A DNA stretch of 60,692 bases. It comes from Alphaproteobacteria bacterium. Its GTDB lineage: Bacteria > Pseudomonadota > Alphaproteobacteria > UBA8366. The stretch lies in assembly GCA_028281325.1 (NCBI GenBank), contig JANQKC010000007.1:1-60692 (forward strand), written 5' to 3'. Each line of letters opens with the position of its first letter. The first letter of the stretch is position 1. Below are positions 35,994 to 45,140 of the stretch, one piece after another. Position numbers and translations under genes: made by a program. The notes under the pieces were generated by a model. It saw only the letters and a list, made by a program, of their open reading frames with translations, was not told the DNA's origin and did not search any database.

Positions 35994-36103
35994 GTTATCA
36001 AAGAAAAACGTATTTGCCATATCACGCGCCGCTCCCTACCGTGATCGAAGGGCAACTGAGAACGGCGCCGACCATAACGGCAGGCCGAACGGGAGGAAAG
36101 ACC

Positions 36104-36961
36104 ATGGACCGAAACGCCAAGCTTGCGTCACACCGGCACTATGAGCGGATCGGCGTGCATCCAAGGGCCGGCACCTTGGGGGCCGAGATCGTCGGCGTCG
36201 ATCTGTCGAAGCCGCTGGAGGATGCGGTTTTCGCGGAAATCGAGCACGCTTTCCACGAAAACCTGGTCATCGTCCTGCGCAACCAGTCGATCGAACCGGC
36301 GGACCTGGTTAGGTTCACGGAACGCTTCGGCGCGGTCGAACCGCATCCGCTCGGCTCGCGGCGCGGACTGGACGGGCAGCCCGAGGTCATGGTTCTCGAG
36401 AACAAGCCGGGGAAACTCGGGCCGCGCAACGACTTCTGGCATTCCGATATCTCCTTCGGCGACAAGCCGCCACTCGGATCGATCCTGTACTCGATCAAGA
36501 ATACCGAGGGGCGCGGCGACACCATGTTCTGCAACATGTATGAGGCCTACGAGGGTTTGTCCGAGGGCCTGCGCGCCATGCTGGACGGCATGACGGCGCT
36601 GCATTCCGCCGAAAAACTCGTTCGAGAAGTGCCGAACCGGCTATCCGTCGATGTCGCCCCGACGGCGGTGGAACACCCGGTCGTTCGGACCCATGTCGGC
36701 ACCGGGCGCAAGGCGCTCTATGTCAATCCGCACTACACGCTGAGCTTCAAGGGCTGGACGCCCGAAGAAAGCCAACCGTTGCTCGACCTGCTGACCGCCC
36801 GGGCCACCCGCCCGGAGAACGTCTACCGGCACCAATGGCAGGTCGGCGACGTCTTGATGTGGGACAACCGCTGCGCCATGCATTACGCCGTGCGCGACTA
36901 CGACGATACGATGCCGCGGCTGTTGTACCGCACGACCGCGGCCGGCGACATTCCGCATTAA
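36104..36961 (+). CDS. TauD/TfdA-family Fe(II)/2-oxoglutarate dioxygenase (first of pair)
   Basis: A 285-residue non-haem iron dioxygenase. The iron ligands are His113 and Asp115 (FWHSDISF) and the distal His260 (NRCAMHYAVRDY). Arg272 or Arg276 would bind 2-oxoglutarate. These enzymes hydroxylate sulfonates, phenoxyacids, betaines or similar compounds, which then fragment. The substrate is unknown. An excellent GGGAGGAAAG precedes the ATG. It is the first gene of the divergent operon next to lysR and is a tandem paralogue of the following gene. Confidence 0.9.
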   Translation: MDRNAKLASHRHYERIGVHPRAGTLGAEIVGVDLSKPLEDAVFAEIEHAFHENLVIVLRNQSIEPADLVRFTERFGAVEPHPLGSRRGLDGQPEVMVLENKPGKLGPRNDFWHSDISFGDKPPLGSILYSIKNTEGRGDTMFCNMYEAYEGLSEGLRAMLDGMTALHSAEKLVREVPNRLSVDVAPTAVEHPVVRTHVGTGRKALYVNPHYTLSFKGWTPEESQPLLDLLTARATRPENVYRHQWQVGDVLMWDNRCAMHYAVRDYDDTMPRLLYRTTAAGDIPH

Positions 36962-36994
36962 CAAGGTCCGTCACGGCGAGGAGGCTTGAAACAG

Positions 36995-37861
36995 ATGGCG
37001 TTTTCAATCGAACCGCTGTCCGATTCGCTGGGGGCGGAAATTCGGGGGATCGACCTGTCGCAGCCGTTGGACAACAAAACATTCGCCCGCATCGAAGATG
37101 CCTTCCATGCTCACTCGGTCTTGTTGTTCCGCGACCAGTCGCTTTCCGCCGACCAACAGGTGGCGTTCACCCGGCGTTTCGGCGATCTCGAAGTCCATGT
37201 GCTGGACCAGTACAACCATCCGGATTTTCCGGAAATCCTGATCGTCTCCAATGTCATGGACGGCGACCGCCACGTGGGGATCTACGATGCCGGAAAATAC
37301 TGGCATACGGATCTTTCCTACATGAAGGTGCCGAGCCGCGGCTCGATGCTGCACGCGATCGAGGTGCCGACGGAAAACGGCGAGCCGCTGGGCGACACGC
37401 TTTTCACCAGCACCACGGCGGCCTATGACGCGTTGAGCGACGACTTGAAAGAGCGCATCGAGACCCTCGAAGCGGTCTACAGCCTCGGGCACCGATTCTC
37501 CCGCCTCGTCGAGGACGGCGACACGGACGCGGCGATGACCGAGGCTCAGCAGGAACGGGCGCCGGAAGTGGTCCACCGCGTCGTGCAGCCCCATCCCGTC
37601 ACCGGCCGCCGCGTCCTCTATGTCAATGAAGGCCAGACGGCCCGGCTGCTCGGCATGTCCGACGCGGAAAGCCGCGACCTGCTCGACACGCTTTTCGGCC
37701 ACATCGCGCGGCCGGAATACACCTATCGCCACAAATGGCGCGAGGGCGACGTGGTCATGTGGGACAATATCCCGACGCAGCATCTGGCGATCCAGGACTA
37801 TGCCCTGCCGCAGCGCCGCTACATGCACCGCACCACCCTGCGGGGCAAGGCGTTGGCGTAA
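36995..37861 (+). CDS. TauD/TfdA-family Fe(II)/2-oxoglutarate dioxygenase (second of pair)
   Basis: A 288-residue dioxygenase with iron ligands His104 and Asp106 (YWHTDLSY) and His263 (TQHLAIQDY), and Arg275 or Arg279 as the 2-oxoglutarate anchor. The N-terminal block GAEIRGIDLSQPLDNKTF matches the first copy (GAEIVGVDLSKPLEDAVF), so the two arose by duplication but have diverged widely. GAGGAGG precedes the ATG at 36995. The gap from the first copy is 33 bp. Together they could act on successive substrates or on two stereoisomers; this is inference. Confidence 0.9.
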   Translation: MAFSIEPLSDSLGAEIRGIDLSQPLDNKTFARIEDAFHAHSVLLFRDQSLSADQQVAFTRRFGDLEVHVLDQYNHPDFPEILIVSNVMDGDRHVGIYDAGKYWHTDLSYMKVPSRGSMLHAIEVPTENGEPLGDTLFTSTTAAYDALSDDLKERIETLEAVYSLGHRFSRLVEDGDTDAAMTEAQQERAPEVVHRVVQPHPVTGRRVLYVNEGQTARLLGMSDAESRDLLDTLFGHIARPEYTYRHKWREGDVVMWDNIPTQHLAIQDYALPQRRYMHRTTLRGKALA

Positions 37862-37897
37862 CTAAAGACAGCGAACGGAACGAAGTAGACAAAGGTC

Positions 37898-39253
37898 ATG
37901 GAAAGCGCATCGCAAACCCTTGCCCTGCATGTCGTGCGAACAGGCTACGACGACTTGCCGGCATCCGCCATCGACGCGGCGAAATGGTTCCTGCTGGATA
38001 CGATCGGCGTCGCCTGGGCAGGAACCGGCGCGCCCGGCGCCGACGCGCTGCGGCGGACCGTGCTTGCGGACCGCGCCGGCGGCGATTGCACGGAAATCGG
38101 GTCGGACCGCCGGCTGCCCCCGACGTCGGCCGCACTACTGAACGGCATGTATGCGGGCGCGTTGGATTTCGACGGGGTGTACGAAAAGGGATCGGTGCAT
38201 CCCGATATCGTCACCTTGCCCGCGGCCCTCGCCATCGCCGACCAACAGCATGCGAGCGGCCGGGACCTGCTAACGGCATTGACCCTCGGCAACGACATCT
38301 CCTGCCGGTCCGGCGGCGCAATGAACGGCAACCGGGGCTGGTTCAATACCGCAACCCATGGGGTTTTCGGCGGCGCCGCCGCGGCGGCCAAACTCCTGCG
38401 GTTGGATGCGGATCAAACCGCGGATGCGCTGGGGCTCGCCTTCAGCCAGGCCGCCGGATCGCAGCAGGCGCTCGTCGAGAAGAGCCTCGTCAAGCGCATG
38501 CTCTCCGGCATGGCCGCCCGCGCCGCGGTCTTCGCCGCCCTCGCGGCGCAGCAAGGCGTGTCCGCCCCGAAAGAGGTCTTCGAAGGGCCGTTCGGCTTCC
38601 ACACCCTGTACGGCGACGGCGCGTGCGATGCGTTGCTGGATGGACTCGGCGAGCGGTACGAGAATGTCGATACCGTGACCAAGAAATATCCGAGTTGCAC
38701 CGCCAACCATGTCGCCATCGAGGCGGCGCTCGCGCTGCGCGACACGCATGGTCTCACCGTGGACGACATCGACCGGGCAACCGTCACGATCTCGCCCTTC
38801 ATGGACGGCCTGGTCGGCGGCCCGTTCGACCCCGCCGACAATCCACAGGTCGCGGCGCAGTTCTCGGTCCAGTACTCGGTCGCCTGCACGATCCTACGCG
38901 GACGGCTGGGCATCGCCGAGATCCAGGAAGACGTCATTGCCGACCCGTCGATCAATGCGCTCGCGCAAAAGATATCGGTGCGCGTGAACGAGGACTGGCC
39001 CGGCAAGTTCGCCCCGTGCGGCCTGCACATCCGCACGGTCGATGGGCGGAACCTGGATCATCACGCGGCGCACACGCCGGGAAGTCCGGAAAACCCCATG
39101 AGCCTGGACGACCTGAAGGAAAAATTCCGTGACTGCACGGCGTCGGGCGTTCGCCCATTGTCGGCCGCACAATGCGACCGCGCCATCGAAACGATCATGG
39201 GAATCGAAGACGTCGCGGATGTCAGCGGCGTCTTCGCGTTCCAGCAGTCCTAG
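37898..39253 (+). CDS. MmgE/PrpD-family protein (2-methylcitrate dehydratase-like)
   Basis: A 451-residue MmgE/PrpD protein. It shows DTIGVAWAGTGAPGADALRR, the substrate-site block NGMYAGALDFDGVYEKGSVHPDIVTLPAALA, THGVFGGAAAAAKLLRLDADQTADALGLAFSQAAGSQ, and KKYPSCTANHVAIEAALALRD. Known members are 2-methylcitrate dehydratase and cis-aconitate decarboxylase; iminodisuccinate epimerase also belongs here. No prpB or prpC is present, so a methylcitrate role is doubtful. It is the third gene of the dioxygenase operon, 36 bp downstream of the second dioxygenase. Confidence 0.87.
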   Translation: MESASQTLALHVVRTGYDDLPASAIDAAKWFLLDTIGVAWAGTGAPGADALRRTVLADRAGGDCTEIGSDRRLPPTSAALLNGMYAGALDFDGVYEKGSVHPDIVTLPAALAIADQQHASGRDLLTALTLGNDISCRSGGAMNGNRGWFNTATHGVFGGAAAAAKLLRLDADQTADALGLAFSQAAGSQQALVEKSLVKRMLSGMAARAAVFAALAAQQGVSAPKEVFEGPFGFHTLYGDGACDALLDGLGERYENVDTVTKKYPSCTANHVAIEAALALRDTHGLTVDDIDRATVTISPFMDGLVGGPFDPADNPQVAAQFSVQYSVACTILRGRLGIAEIQEDVIADPSINALAQKISVRVNEDWPGKFAPCGLHIRTVDGRNLDHHAAHTPGSPENPMSLDDLKEKFRDCTASGVRPLSAAQCDRAIETIMGIEDVADVSGVFAFQQS

Positions 39254-39265
39254 CCGACGTCAGCG

Positions 39266-40021
39266 TTACCGTGTCTGTTGGACCATCTCCGCCGCCGCGA
39301 CGCCGAGGATTCGGTAGTCGACCGACAGCGTCACCAGATCGAAGCCGGTTTTCAGCATCTTCTTGGCGTATTCGGACGAGGCGCAATGGATGCCCGCATT
39401 CACGCCATGCTTCTTGGCCTGGCGCAGGATGCGCTTGATCTCTTTCACGACGACCGGATCGGTCTGGTCCAATTTCGGAATCTTGCCAAGCGCCAAGCCC
39501 AGGTCCGACGGCCCGACATAGACCGCATCCAACCCCTTCACCGACAGGATGTCGTCGAGATTGGCGAGGCCGTCCTCGGTCTCGATCATGCCGATCGCCA
39601 GGACGGTCGCGTTCGCCTTGGCCGCGTAATCGTCGCCGCCATACATGGAGGCGCGCGCCGGTCCGAAACTGCGCTGCCCGTTCGGCGGATAGCGGCAGGC
39701 GGCGACCAGACGTTCCGCGTCTTCCTTGTTGTTGATCATCGGGCAGATGATGCCGTAGCTGCCGGCGTCCAGCATCTTCATGATGATGCCTTCCTCCAGC
39801 CAGGGCACGCGCGCCATCGGCGTCGCCTTGGTCGTACTGATCGCCTGGAGCATCGGGATCGCCGTGTCGTAATGCACGATGCCGTGCTGCAGGTCGACGG
39901 TGACGGAATCGAATCCCTGATGGGCCATCACCTCGGCCGCGAAGCCGCTGGGAATCGAGCACCAGCCGTTGACGACCCCCTTCTTGGCCCGCCACATCCG
40001 GCGGACATTATTTGCACGCAT
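39266..40021 (-). CDS. HpcH/HpaI-family aldolase
   Basis: A 251-residue class II pyruvate aldolase. VTVDLQHGIVHYDTA has the base His46. The metal-binding Glu/Asp pair lies in AIGMIETEDGLANLDDIL and VYVGPSDLGLALG. Such enzymes cleave 4-hydroxy-2-keto acids to pyruvate and an aldehyde. GGGAGGAG precedes the ATG. It follows a D-2-hydroxyacid dehydrogenase gene by 46 bp on the same strand, and converges with the MmgE/PrpD gene 12 bp away. With RraA and a TAXI transporter on the other side of the promoter region, it suggests use of keto- or hydroxy-diacids. Confidence 0.9.
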   Translation of the reverse strand: MRANNVRRMWRAKKGVVNGWCSIPSGFAAEVMAHQGFDSVTVDLQHGIVHYDTAIPMLQAISTTKATPMARVPWLEEGIIMKMLDAGSYGIICPMINNKEDAERLVAACRYPPNGQRSFGPARASMYGGDDYAAKANATVLAIGMIETEDGLANLDDILSVKGLDAVYVGPSDLGLALGKIPKLDQTDPVVVKEIKRILRQAKKHGVNAGIHCASSEYAKKMLKTGFDLVTLSVDYRILGVAAAEMVQQTR

Positions 40022-40067
40022 GAACTCCTCCCTGAAAATTTAGCAATTTGATGGGTACAAATGTCGG

Positions 40068-41054
40068 TTAGCCGCGACCCAGAACGTCGCGGTTAATCAC
40101 CAAGTCCGGATTCAACGTTCCATCGATGGCGTCCAGGACATTCTGGACGCAGACCATTCCCATCCGCAACGCCGCCTCCGCGCTCGTGCCCCCCATATGC
40201 GGCGACACGATCAGATTGTCGAGAGCGAATAACGGATTATCCGGCATCGGTGGCTCCACCGAAAAAACGTCGAGGCCGGCCCCGAGAAGCCGGTCGTTCT
40301 TCAGCGCGTCCAGCAAGGCGGCTTCGTCGACGATGCCGCCCCGCGCGCAATTGACGAGAATCGCCGTCGGCTTCAGCCGCGCTATCTCGTCAACGCCGAT
40401 CATGCCGATGGTTTCCTCATTCTTCGGCGTATGCACGGTCAGGTAATCGAGATCCGGCAGCACCGCGCGAAAATCCTCGACCGGCGTACAGCCCGCGTCG
40501 GTGATGAGCGTCTGATCGACATACGGATCGCAGACCATCACATCCATCTCGAACGCCCGGCAACGCGCCGCGACACGCCGGCCGATGCGACCGTACCCGA
40601 TGATGAGCAGCGTCTTCCGCCAAAGCTCCGTCATGTTGAAACCGTTCTTGAACTCCCAGTTTCCGCTGCGCACGGCATGGTCGTGTTGCCGTCCGCGCTT
40701 GGCCAGTTCCAACATCATGAAAATCGTCAATTCGGCCACATTCACCGCATTCGCATCACCGACCACGGTCAGGGCCGCCCCGCGCGCGTTCATGGCCGGA
40801 ATATCGACATTGTCATACCCGACGCCGAATCGGGAGACGACCTTAAGCTTCGGCGCCGCCTCGATAATCTCCGCCGTTACCTTCGCGCCGCGCAACGTCG
40901 CCCCGGTGGCGTCGGCGAAAGCGTCCAACAGCGCCTCGTTCGAAAAGTCGGAAACATGTTGGACGATAACATCGTCCCGAGCATCGAACAGGGCGAGCGC
41001 CGCGTCCGGCAACGGTCCGATCACGAGGACCTTGTGGCGATTTTCATTCATCAT
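40068..41054 (-). CDS. D-2-hydroxyacid dehydrogenase (phosphoglycerate-dehydrogenase-like)
   Basis: A 328-residue D-2-hydroxyacid dehydrogenase. The Rossmann motif is LLIIGYGRIGRRVAARC. The catalytic residues are the Arg of VNCARGGIVDEAALLDAL, the Glu near SVEPPMP and the His of VSPHMGGTSAEA. There is no C-terminal ACT domain, so serine synthesis is less likely than catabolism of a hydroxy acid. The start is ATGATG at 41054, with a weak ribosome site. It is the first gene of a two-gene unit with the aldolase and is divergent from the TAXI transporter genes. Confidence 0.88.
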   Translation of the reverse strand: MMNENRHKVLVIGPLPDAALALFDARDDVIVQHVSDFSNEALLDAFADATGATLRGAKVTAEIIEAAPKLKVVSRFGVGYDNVDIPAMNARGAALTVVGDANAVNVAELTIFMMLELAKRGRQHDHAVRSGNWEFKNGFNMTELWRKTLLIIGYGRIGRRVAARCRAFEMDVMVCDPYVDQTLITDAGCTPVEDFRAVLPDLDYLTVHTPKNEETIGMIGVDEIARLKPTAILVNCARGGIVDEAALLDALKNDRLLGAGLDVFSVEPPMPDNPLFALDNLIVSPHMGGTSAEAALRMGMVCVQNVLDAIDGTLNPDLVINRDVLGRG

Positions 41055-41291
41055 GGATTATGGATGGATCGGTTCGACCCGCGCCCCGCAATTACAGCTC
41101 AAACGTTTTTTATCCCGACTGATGGTCAATCAAAATGAACTATCAGTTAGGTAAGTCTTGCACTATCTGGAAAATGCATAGCAAAATACAACGTGGAAAC
41201 GCAAACCTACCGATAAGTTTCGCGAGGCGATTACTAACGACACTGAATTTAAATCGTTCATCGCAATCACAAAAATCAGGGAGAAACATCC

Positions 41292-42233
41292 ATGCGAAGC
41301 TGCTTGAAACTTGGCATTGCCGCCATAGCCCTAACCGGGCTTGCCGCGACGGCATCGGCAAAAGACATCACCTTCATGACCGGCCCCGCGGGCGGCACGT
41401 GGTTCCCGCTCGGCGGCGCGACAAAGCAAATCCTCGAAAACGATATTCCCGACCTGAAGGTTACCATCCGCCCCGGCGCCGGGCTGTTGAACGTGCGAGG
41501 CATCGCCACCGGCAAGGCTCATATCGCCTGGGGCAACGTGATCTCGACAGTCGACGCGCTGCAAGGCAATGCGCCCTTCAAGGAAAAGCATACCGGACTG
41601 TGCAACATCGGCGCGCTGTACATGCAGTATGCGCAGGTTCCGGTCACGGACATGTCGGTCAACAGCATCGGTGACCTCAAGGGAAAACGATTTGCCACGC
41701 TGCCGCGCGGCAACACCACCGAAGTGGCGACGCAAATGCTGTTGGGCACCAACGGCATGACCTATAAGGATCTCAGCAAGGTCAACTTCGCGTCGATCAC
41801 CGACCAGATCAACATGATGAAGGACGGCCAGATCGACGGCCTGGCGGTTCTGACGTCGATCCCGAGCGGCGCGCTGATGGACCTCTCGTCGTCGCGCACG
41901 GTCCGCTTCCTGCCGCTGACCGACACCGAATTCACCAACCTGAAAAAACGTAACCCGGGCTGGGTGCGCGCGGTGATCCCCGCCGGCTCCTATCCCGGCG
42001 TCGACAAGGACGTGAAGACCGCGAGCTTTCCCATGCATTTCATGGCGAATTGCTCATCGATCGACGAAGACCTGGGCTACAAGATCACCAAGGCCTTCGC
42101 CACGAATATCCAGGAACTGGGCGCGGTGAAGAAAGGTCTCGAGAAACACACGCTCAAGGACCTGACGATCGATATCGGCGTACCGTTCCATCCCGGCGCG
42201 ATCAAATACTACAAAGAAGTAGGGGCCATGTAG
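41292..42233 (+). CDS. TAXI-family TRAP transporter solute-binding protein
   Basis: A 313-residue periplasmic binding protein of the TAXI group. A signal peptide (about 1-24) ends with TASA. The mature protein opens KDITFMTGPAGGTWFPLGGATKQIL, and RPGAGLLNVRGIATGKAHIAWGN is the usual ligand-site segment. AGGGAG precedes the ATG. It feeds the fused membrane subunit encoded 173 bp downstream. The 237 bp upstream gap is AT-rich and carries the divergent promoters; within it, CTGAT and ATCAG near 41119-41148 form a small imperfect inverted repeat. Confidence 0.92.
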   Translation: MRSCLKLGIAAIALTGLAATASAKDITFMTGPAGGTWFPLGGATKQILENDIPDLKVTIRPGAGLLNVRGIATGKAHIAWGNVISTVDALQGNAPFKEKHTGLCNIGALYMQYAQVPVTDMSVNSIGDLKGKRFATLPRGNTTEVATQMLLGTNGMTYKDLSKVNFASITDQINMMKDGQIDGLAVLTSIPSGALMDLSSSRTVRFLPLTDTEFTNLKKRNPGWVRAVIPAGSYPGVDKDVKTASFPMHFMANCSSIDEDLGYKITKAFATNIQELGAVKKGLEKHTLKDLTIDIGVPFHPGAIKYYKEVGAM

Positions 42234-42269
42234 TCATCGGAGGGGTTCCCTCCGAGTCCTCTACCGGTC

Positions 42270-42309
42270 GACGGCGGCCGGCGCGATAGGGTTCCGCGCC
42301 GGCGCCGTC
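42270..42309 (+). terminator. Strong intercistronic hairpin after the TAXI binding protein gene
   Basis: A GC-rich stem is formed by 42270-42285 and 42295-42309 (GACGGCG with one bulged G, then CCGGCGCG, against CGCGCCGGCGCCGTC). A smaller hairpin, CGGAGGG/CCCTCCG, lies just upstream at 42238-42254. No T run follows, so it is more likely an mRNA-stabilising or partially terminating element than a full terminator. Confidence 0.55.
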
Positions 42310-42406
42310 GCCTCTTCTACCAGCCGCCCATCGCATCGACGTCAGGACAGAGGGCGCGCTGACTCATCGAGTGTATTTGCGACACGCCGAGCGCATGCGG
42401 GGTTCC

Positions 42407-44278
42407 ATGACCAAGAACATCAGTCCCATGACGGTTCTTATTTCCATCGTGTCGCTGGGGATGGCGGCCTATCACTTCTATGTCGTACTGGTCGGCGCGC
42501 CGACCATCTTCTTCTTCCGCGGCAGTCATCTGCTGTTCGCGTTGGTGCTGGCCTTTCTGTACTACCAAACGGTGCGGGTGCAGCGCGACGGCGCACCGCC
42601 GTCGATCGCCGACCGCCTCCTGACCCTGGCCTTCATCGGCCTGTCGATCGGGTCGATCGGCTACCTGTTCGTCGAACACGACTACGTGCTCGACCGCTAC
42701 GCCTATGTGGACGACCTGCGCACGATCGACGTGTTCTTCGGCGTTGCCTTGATCGTCCTCGTGTTGGAATCGACCCGCCGGGTGATCGGCCTCGCGCTGC
42801 CGATCACCGCCCTCGTCTTCCTGACCTACGGCATCTTCGTCGCCAACCTGCGCACCGGCGAGCTCATCGATCAGATGTATCTGACGCCGGAAGGCATCTT
42901 CGGCATCCCGATCAACGTCTCCGCGACCTATATGGTGCTGTTCATCCTGTTCGGGTCGTTCGTCGAACGCTCGGGCACCGGAATCCTGTTCAAGGACTTC
43001 GCGCTCGCCTTGGCGGGCTCCTCCGCCGGCGGACCGGCAAAGGTCGCCTGCATGACAAGCGCCATGTTCGGCACGATTTCCGGCAGTTCGACCGCCAACG
43101 TCCTGACCACCGGCAGCTTTACGATCCCGATGATGAAACAGATCGGCTATCGCCCGGCCTTCGCCGGCGCGGTGGAAGCCGTGGCGTCGACCGGCGGCCA
43201 GATCATGCCGCCCATCATGGGCGCGGCCGCCTTCGTGATGGCCGAGTTCATGGCCGTCAGCTATCTCACGGTCGTCAGCATCGCGATCCTGCCCGCCTGC
43301 CTGTACTTCATCGCGGTGTTCTTCGCGGTCCATTTCGAGGCGAAACGCACCGGCCTCAAGGGCCTGCCGAAACCGGACCTGCCGCGCATCGGCGAGGTGC
43401 TGCGCGAGCGAGGGCATCAGTTCCTGCCGCTGATCATCATCGTCGGTGTTTTGATGTCGGGATTCAGCGCGCCCTACGCCGCCTTTTGGGGCCTGTTGTC
43501 CGTGCCCGCCACCATGCTGCTGAAGGCGAACACGCGGCGCGACCTGACGCTGCGGATGTTTCATGACGCCATCATCAACGGCATCAAGAACTCGCTTCCG
43601 GTCGCCGCGGCCTGCGCTTGCGCCGGAATCGTGATCGGTGTCATCCAACAAACCGGCCTCGGCGTCGAGTTCACCGAGGTGGTCATCACCCTGTCGCAGG
43701 ACACCAAGATCCTGGCGCTGATCCTGACCGCGATCGCGGGGATCATCCTGGGCATGGGTCTGCCGACCACGCCGGCCTACATCGTGCAAGTCGCGCTTCT
43801 CGTCCCGGCGCTGACCAAGCTCGGCATCCAGTTGGAAGCCGCGCATATGTTCGCTTTCTACTTCGCGATCCTGTCGGTCATCACGCCGCCGGTCGCGATC
43901 TCGCTCTACGCGGCGAACGGCCTGTCCGGCGCGGGTCTCTGGGAATCCGGGATCGCGGCGGTGAAGCTGGCGGCGACAGGGTATATCATTCCCTTCATGT
44001 TCGTGTACGGTCCGTCGCTGCTGTTGATCGGCACGCCGGTGGAAATCGTCACGACGTCGATCACCGCCATCATCGGGGTCATCTGCCTGGCCGGGTCGCT
44101 GCACAGCTATCTGTTGCGGCATGCGCTGATCTATGAGCGATTATTGCTTTTCGCCGCATCGATGGCCCTCATCGTCCCAGGCATCTACACCGACCTGGCG
44201 GGACTTGGCCTGTTGGCCGCCGTGATCGCCAGCCAGCGCGCCCTTAAACGGGATGTCGCGGCCCGCGGCGCGGACTAG
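42407..44278 (+). CDS. TRAP transporter fused 4TM/12TM membrane subunit (DctQ-DctM fusion, TAXI type)
   Basis: A 623-residue membrane protein. The N-terminal four helices correspond to the small DctQ subunit (about 1-160). The rest is the DctM permease, with VLFILFGSFVERSGTGILFKD, MTSAMFGTISGSSTANVLTTGSFTIP and GMGLPTTPAYIVQVALLVPAL. Fusion of the two subunits is the rule in TAXI systems. It imports organic acids driven by an ion gradient. I chose the ATG at 42407 with GCGGGG upstream; the GTG at 42371 and ATG at 42395 are less likely. Confidence 0.9.
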   Translation: MTKNISPMTVLISIVSLGMAAYHFYVVLVGAPTIFFFRGSHLLFALVLAFLYYQTVRVQRDGAPPSIADRLLTLAFIGLSIGSIGYLFVEHDYVLDRYAYVDDLRTIDVFFGVALIVLVLESTRRVIGLALPITALVFLTYGIFVANLRTGELIDQMYLTPEGIFGIPINVSATYMVLFILFGSFVERSGTGILFKDFALALAGSSAGGPAKVACMTSAMFGTISGSSTANVLTTGSFTIPMMKQIGYRPAFAGAVEAVASTGGQIMPPIMGAAAFVMAEFMAVSYLTVVSIAILPACLYFIAVFFAVHFEAKRTGLKGLPKPDLPRIGEVLRERGHQFLPLIIIVGVLMSGFSAPYAAFWGLLSVPATMLLKANTRRDLTLRMFHDAIINGIKNSLPVAAACACAGIVIGVIQQTGLGVEFTEVVITLSQDTKILALILTAIAGIILGMGLPTTPAYIVQVALLVPALTKLGIQLEAAHMFAFYFAILSVITPPVAISLYAANGLSGAGLWESGIAAVKLAATGYIIPFMFVYGPSLLLIGTPVEIVTTSITAIIGVICLAGSLHSYLLRHALIYERLLLFAASMALIVPGIYTDLAGLGLLAAVIASQRALKRDVAARGAD

Positions 44279-44402
44279 CCGAACCCCACGGTTGGGGTTT
44301 GCGTTCGACAGCGCTTGCGGCCCATTATCTGCGGGTCGCGACCGGCGCCGCACGCCTAGAGACGCGGCGCCGTAACCAATACTTTTGCGAGGAAAGAAAA
44401 CG

Positions 44403-45110
44403 ATGACCGACGCCCCCTTGGACACCGCCCTGCTCGACACGCTTCGCAAATACGATACGCCGACGATTTGCAACGGCCTTGAGATCGTCGCCCCGGAACG
44501 CCGTGCGACGGGCTTCACGACATCGCAGATGGTGTCCTGCAACCCGTCGCTACCGCCGATCGTCGGGTATGCGCGCACCTGTTTGATCCGCGCGGTCGAA
44601 CCGCCGGCCATGTCGCCGCAGGAAGCCAAGGAAAAGCGCCTGGGCTATTACGAATACGTGGCGTCGGGCGACGGACCGACGATCCCGGTGATCCAGGATA
44701 TCGACCCGATCCCGGGCTTCGGCGCGTTCTGGGGCGAGGTGCAGACAAACGTGCATAAGGCGTTGGGCTGTCCGGGCGCCGTCACCAACGGATCGATCCG
44801 CGATCTCGACGCGCTGGCCGAAGGGTTCCATCTGATCGGCGGCGAAGTCGGGCCGAGTCATGCGCATGTGCATGTCGTCGAATTCGGCACGCAGGTGAAC
44901 CTGTTCGGCATGTCGGTGAAACACGGCGACCTGATCCACGCGGACCACCACGGCGCGGTCGTCATCCCGCATGCGGTGGCCAACGACCTGCCGGCCGCGA
45001 TCACGGTGATCGAGAAGAAGGAAAGCTTCATCCTCGAAGCCGCGCGCAGCGGAAGCTTCACGGTCGACGCGCTGCGCAAGGCGATGGCCGACGGGGAAGA
45101 CATTCACTAA
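44403..45110 (+). CDS. RraA-like (4-hydroxy-4-methyl-2-oxoglutarate/oxaloacetate aldolase family) protein
   Basis: A 235-residue RraA-family protein. The family start LDTLRKYDTPTICNGLEI and the metal/substrate loop GCPGAVTNGSIRDLDALAEG (Arg-Asp pair) are present, as is HGDLIHADHHGAVVIPHAVA. Members are either inhibitors of RNase E or aldolases/decarboxylases acting on 2-keto acids. Here the TRAP genes immediately upstream and the HpaI aldolase nearby point to the catabolic role. GAGGAAAG precedes the ATG at 44403. Confidence 0.88.
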   Translation: MTDAPLDTALLDTLRKYDTPTICNGLEIVAPERRATGFTTSQMVSCNPSLPPIVGYARTCLIRAVEPPAMSPQEAKEKRLGYYEYVASGDGPTIPVIQDIDPIPGFGAFWGEVQTNVHKALGCPGAVTNGSIRDLDALAEGFHLIGGEVGPSHAHVHVVEFGTQVNLFGMSVKHGDLIHADHHGAVVIPHAVANDLPAAITVIEKKESFILEAARSGSFTVDALRKAMADGEDIH

Positions 45111-45140
45111 CGCCGAGGCGTATCAGGGAATCGGATAGCC

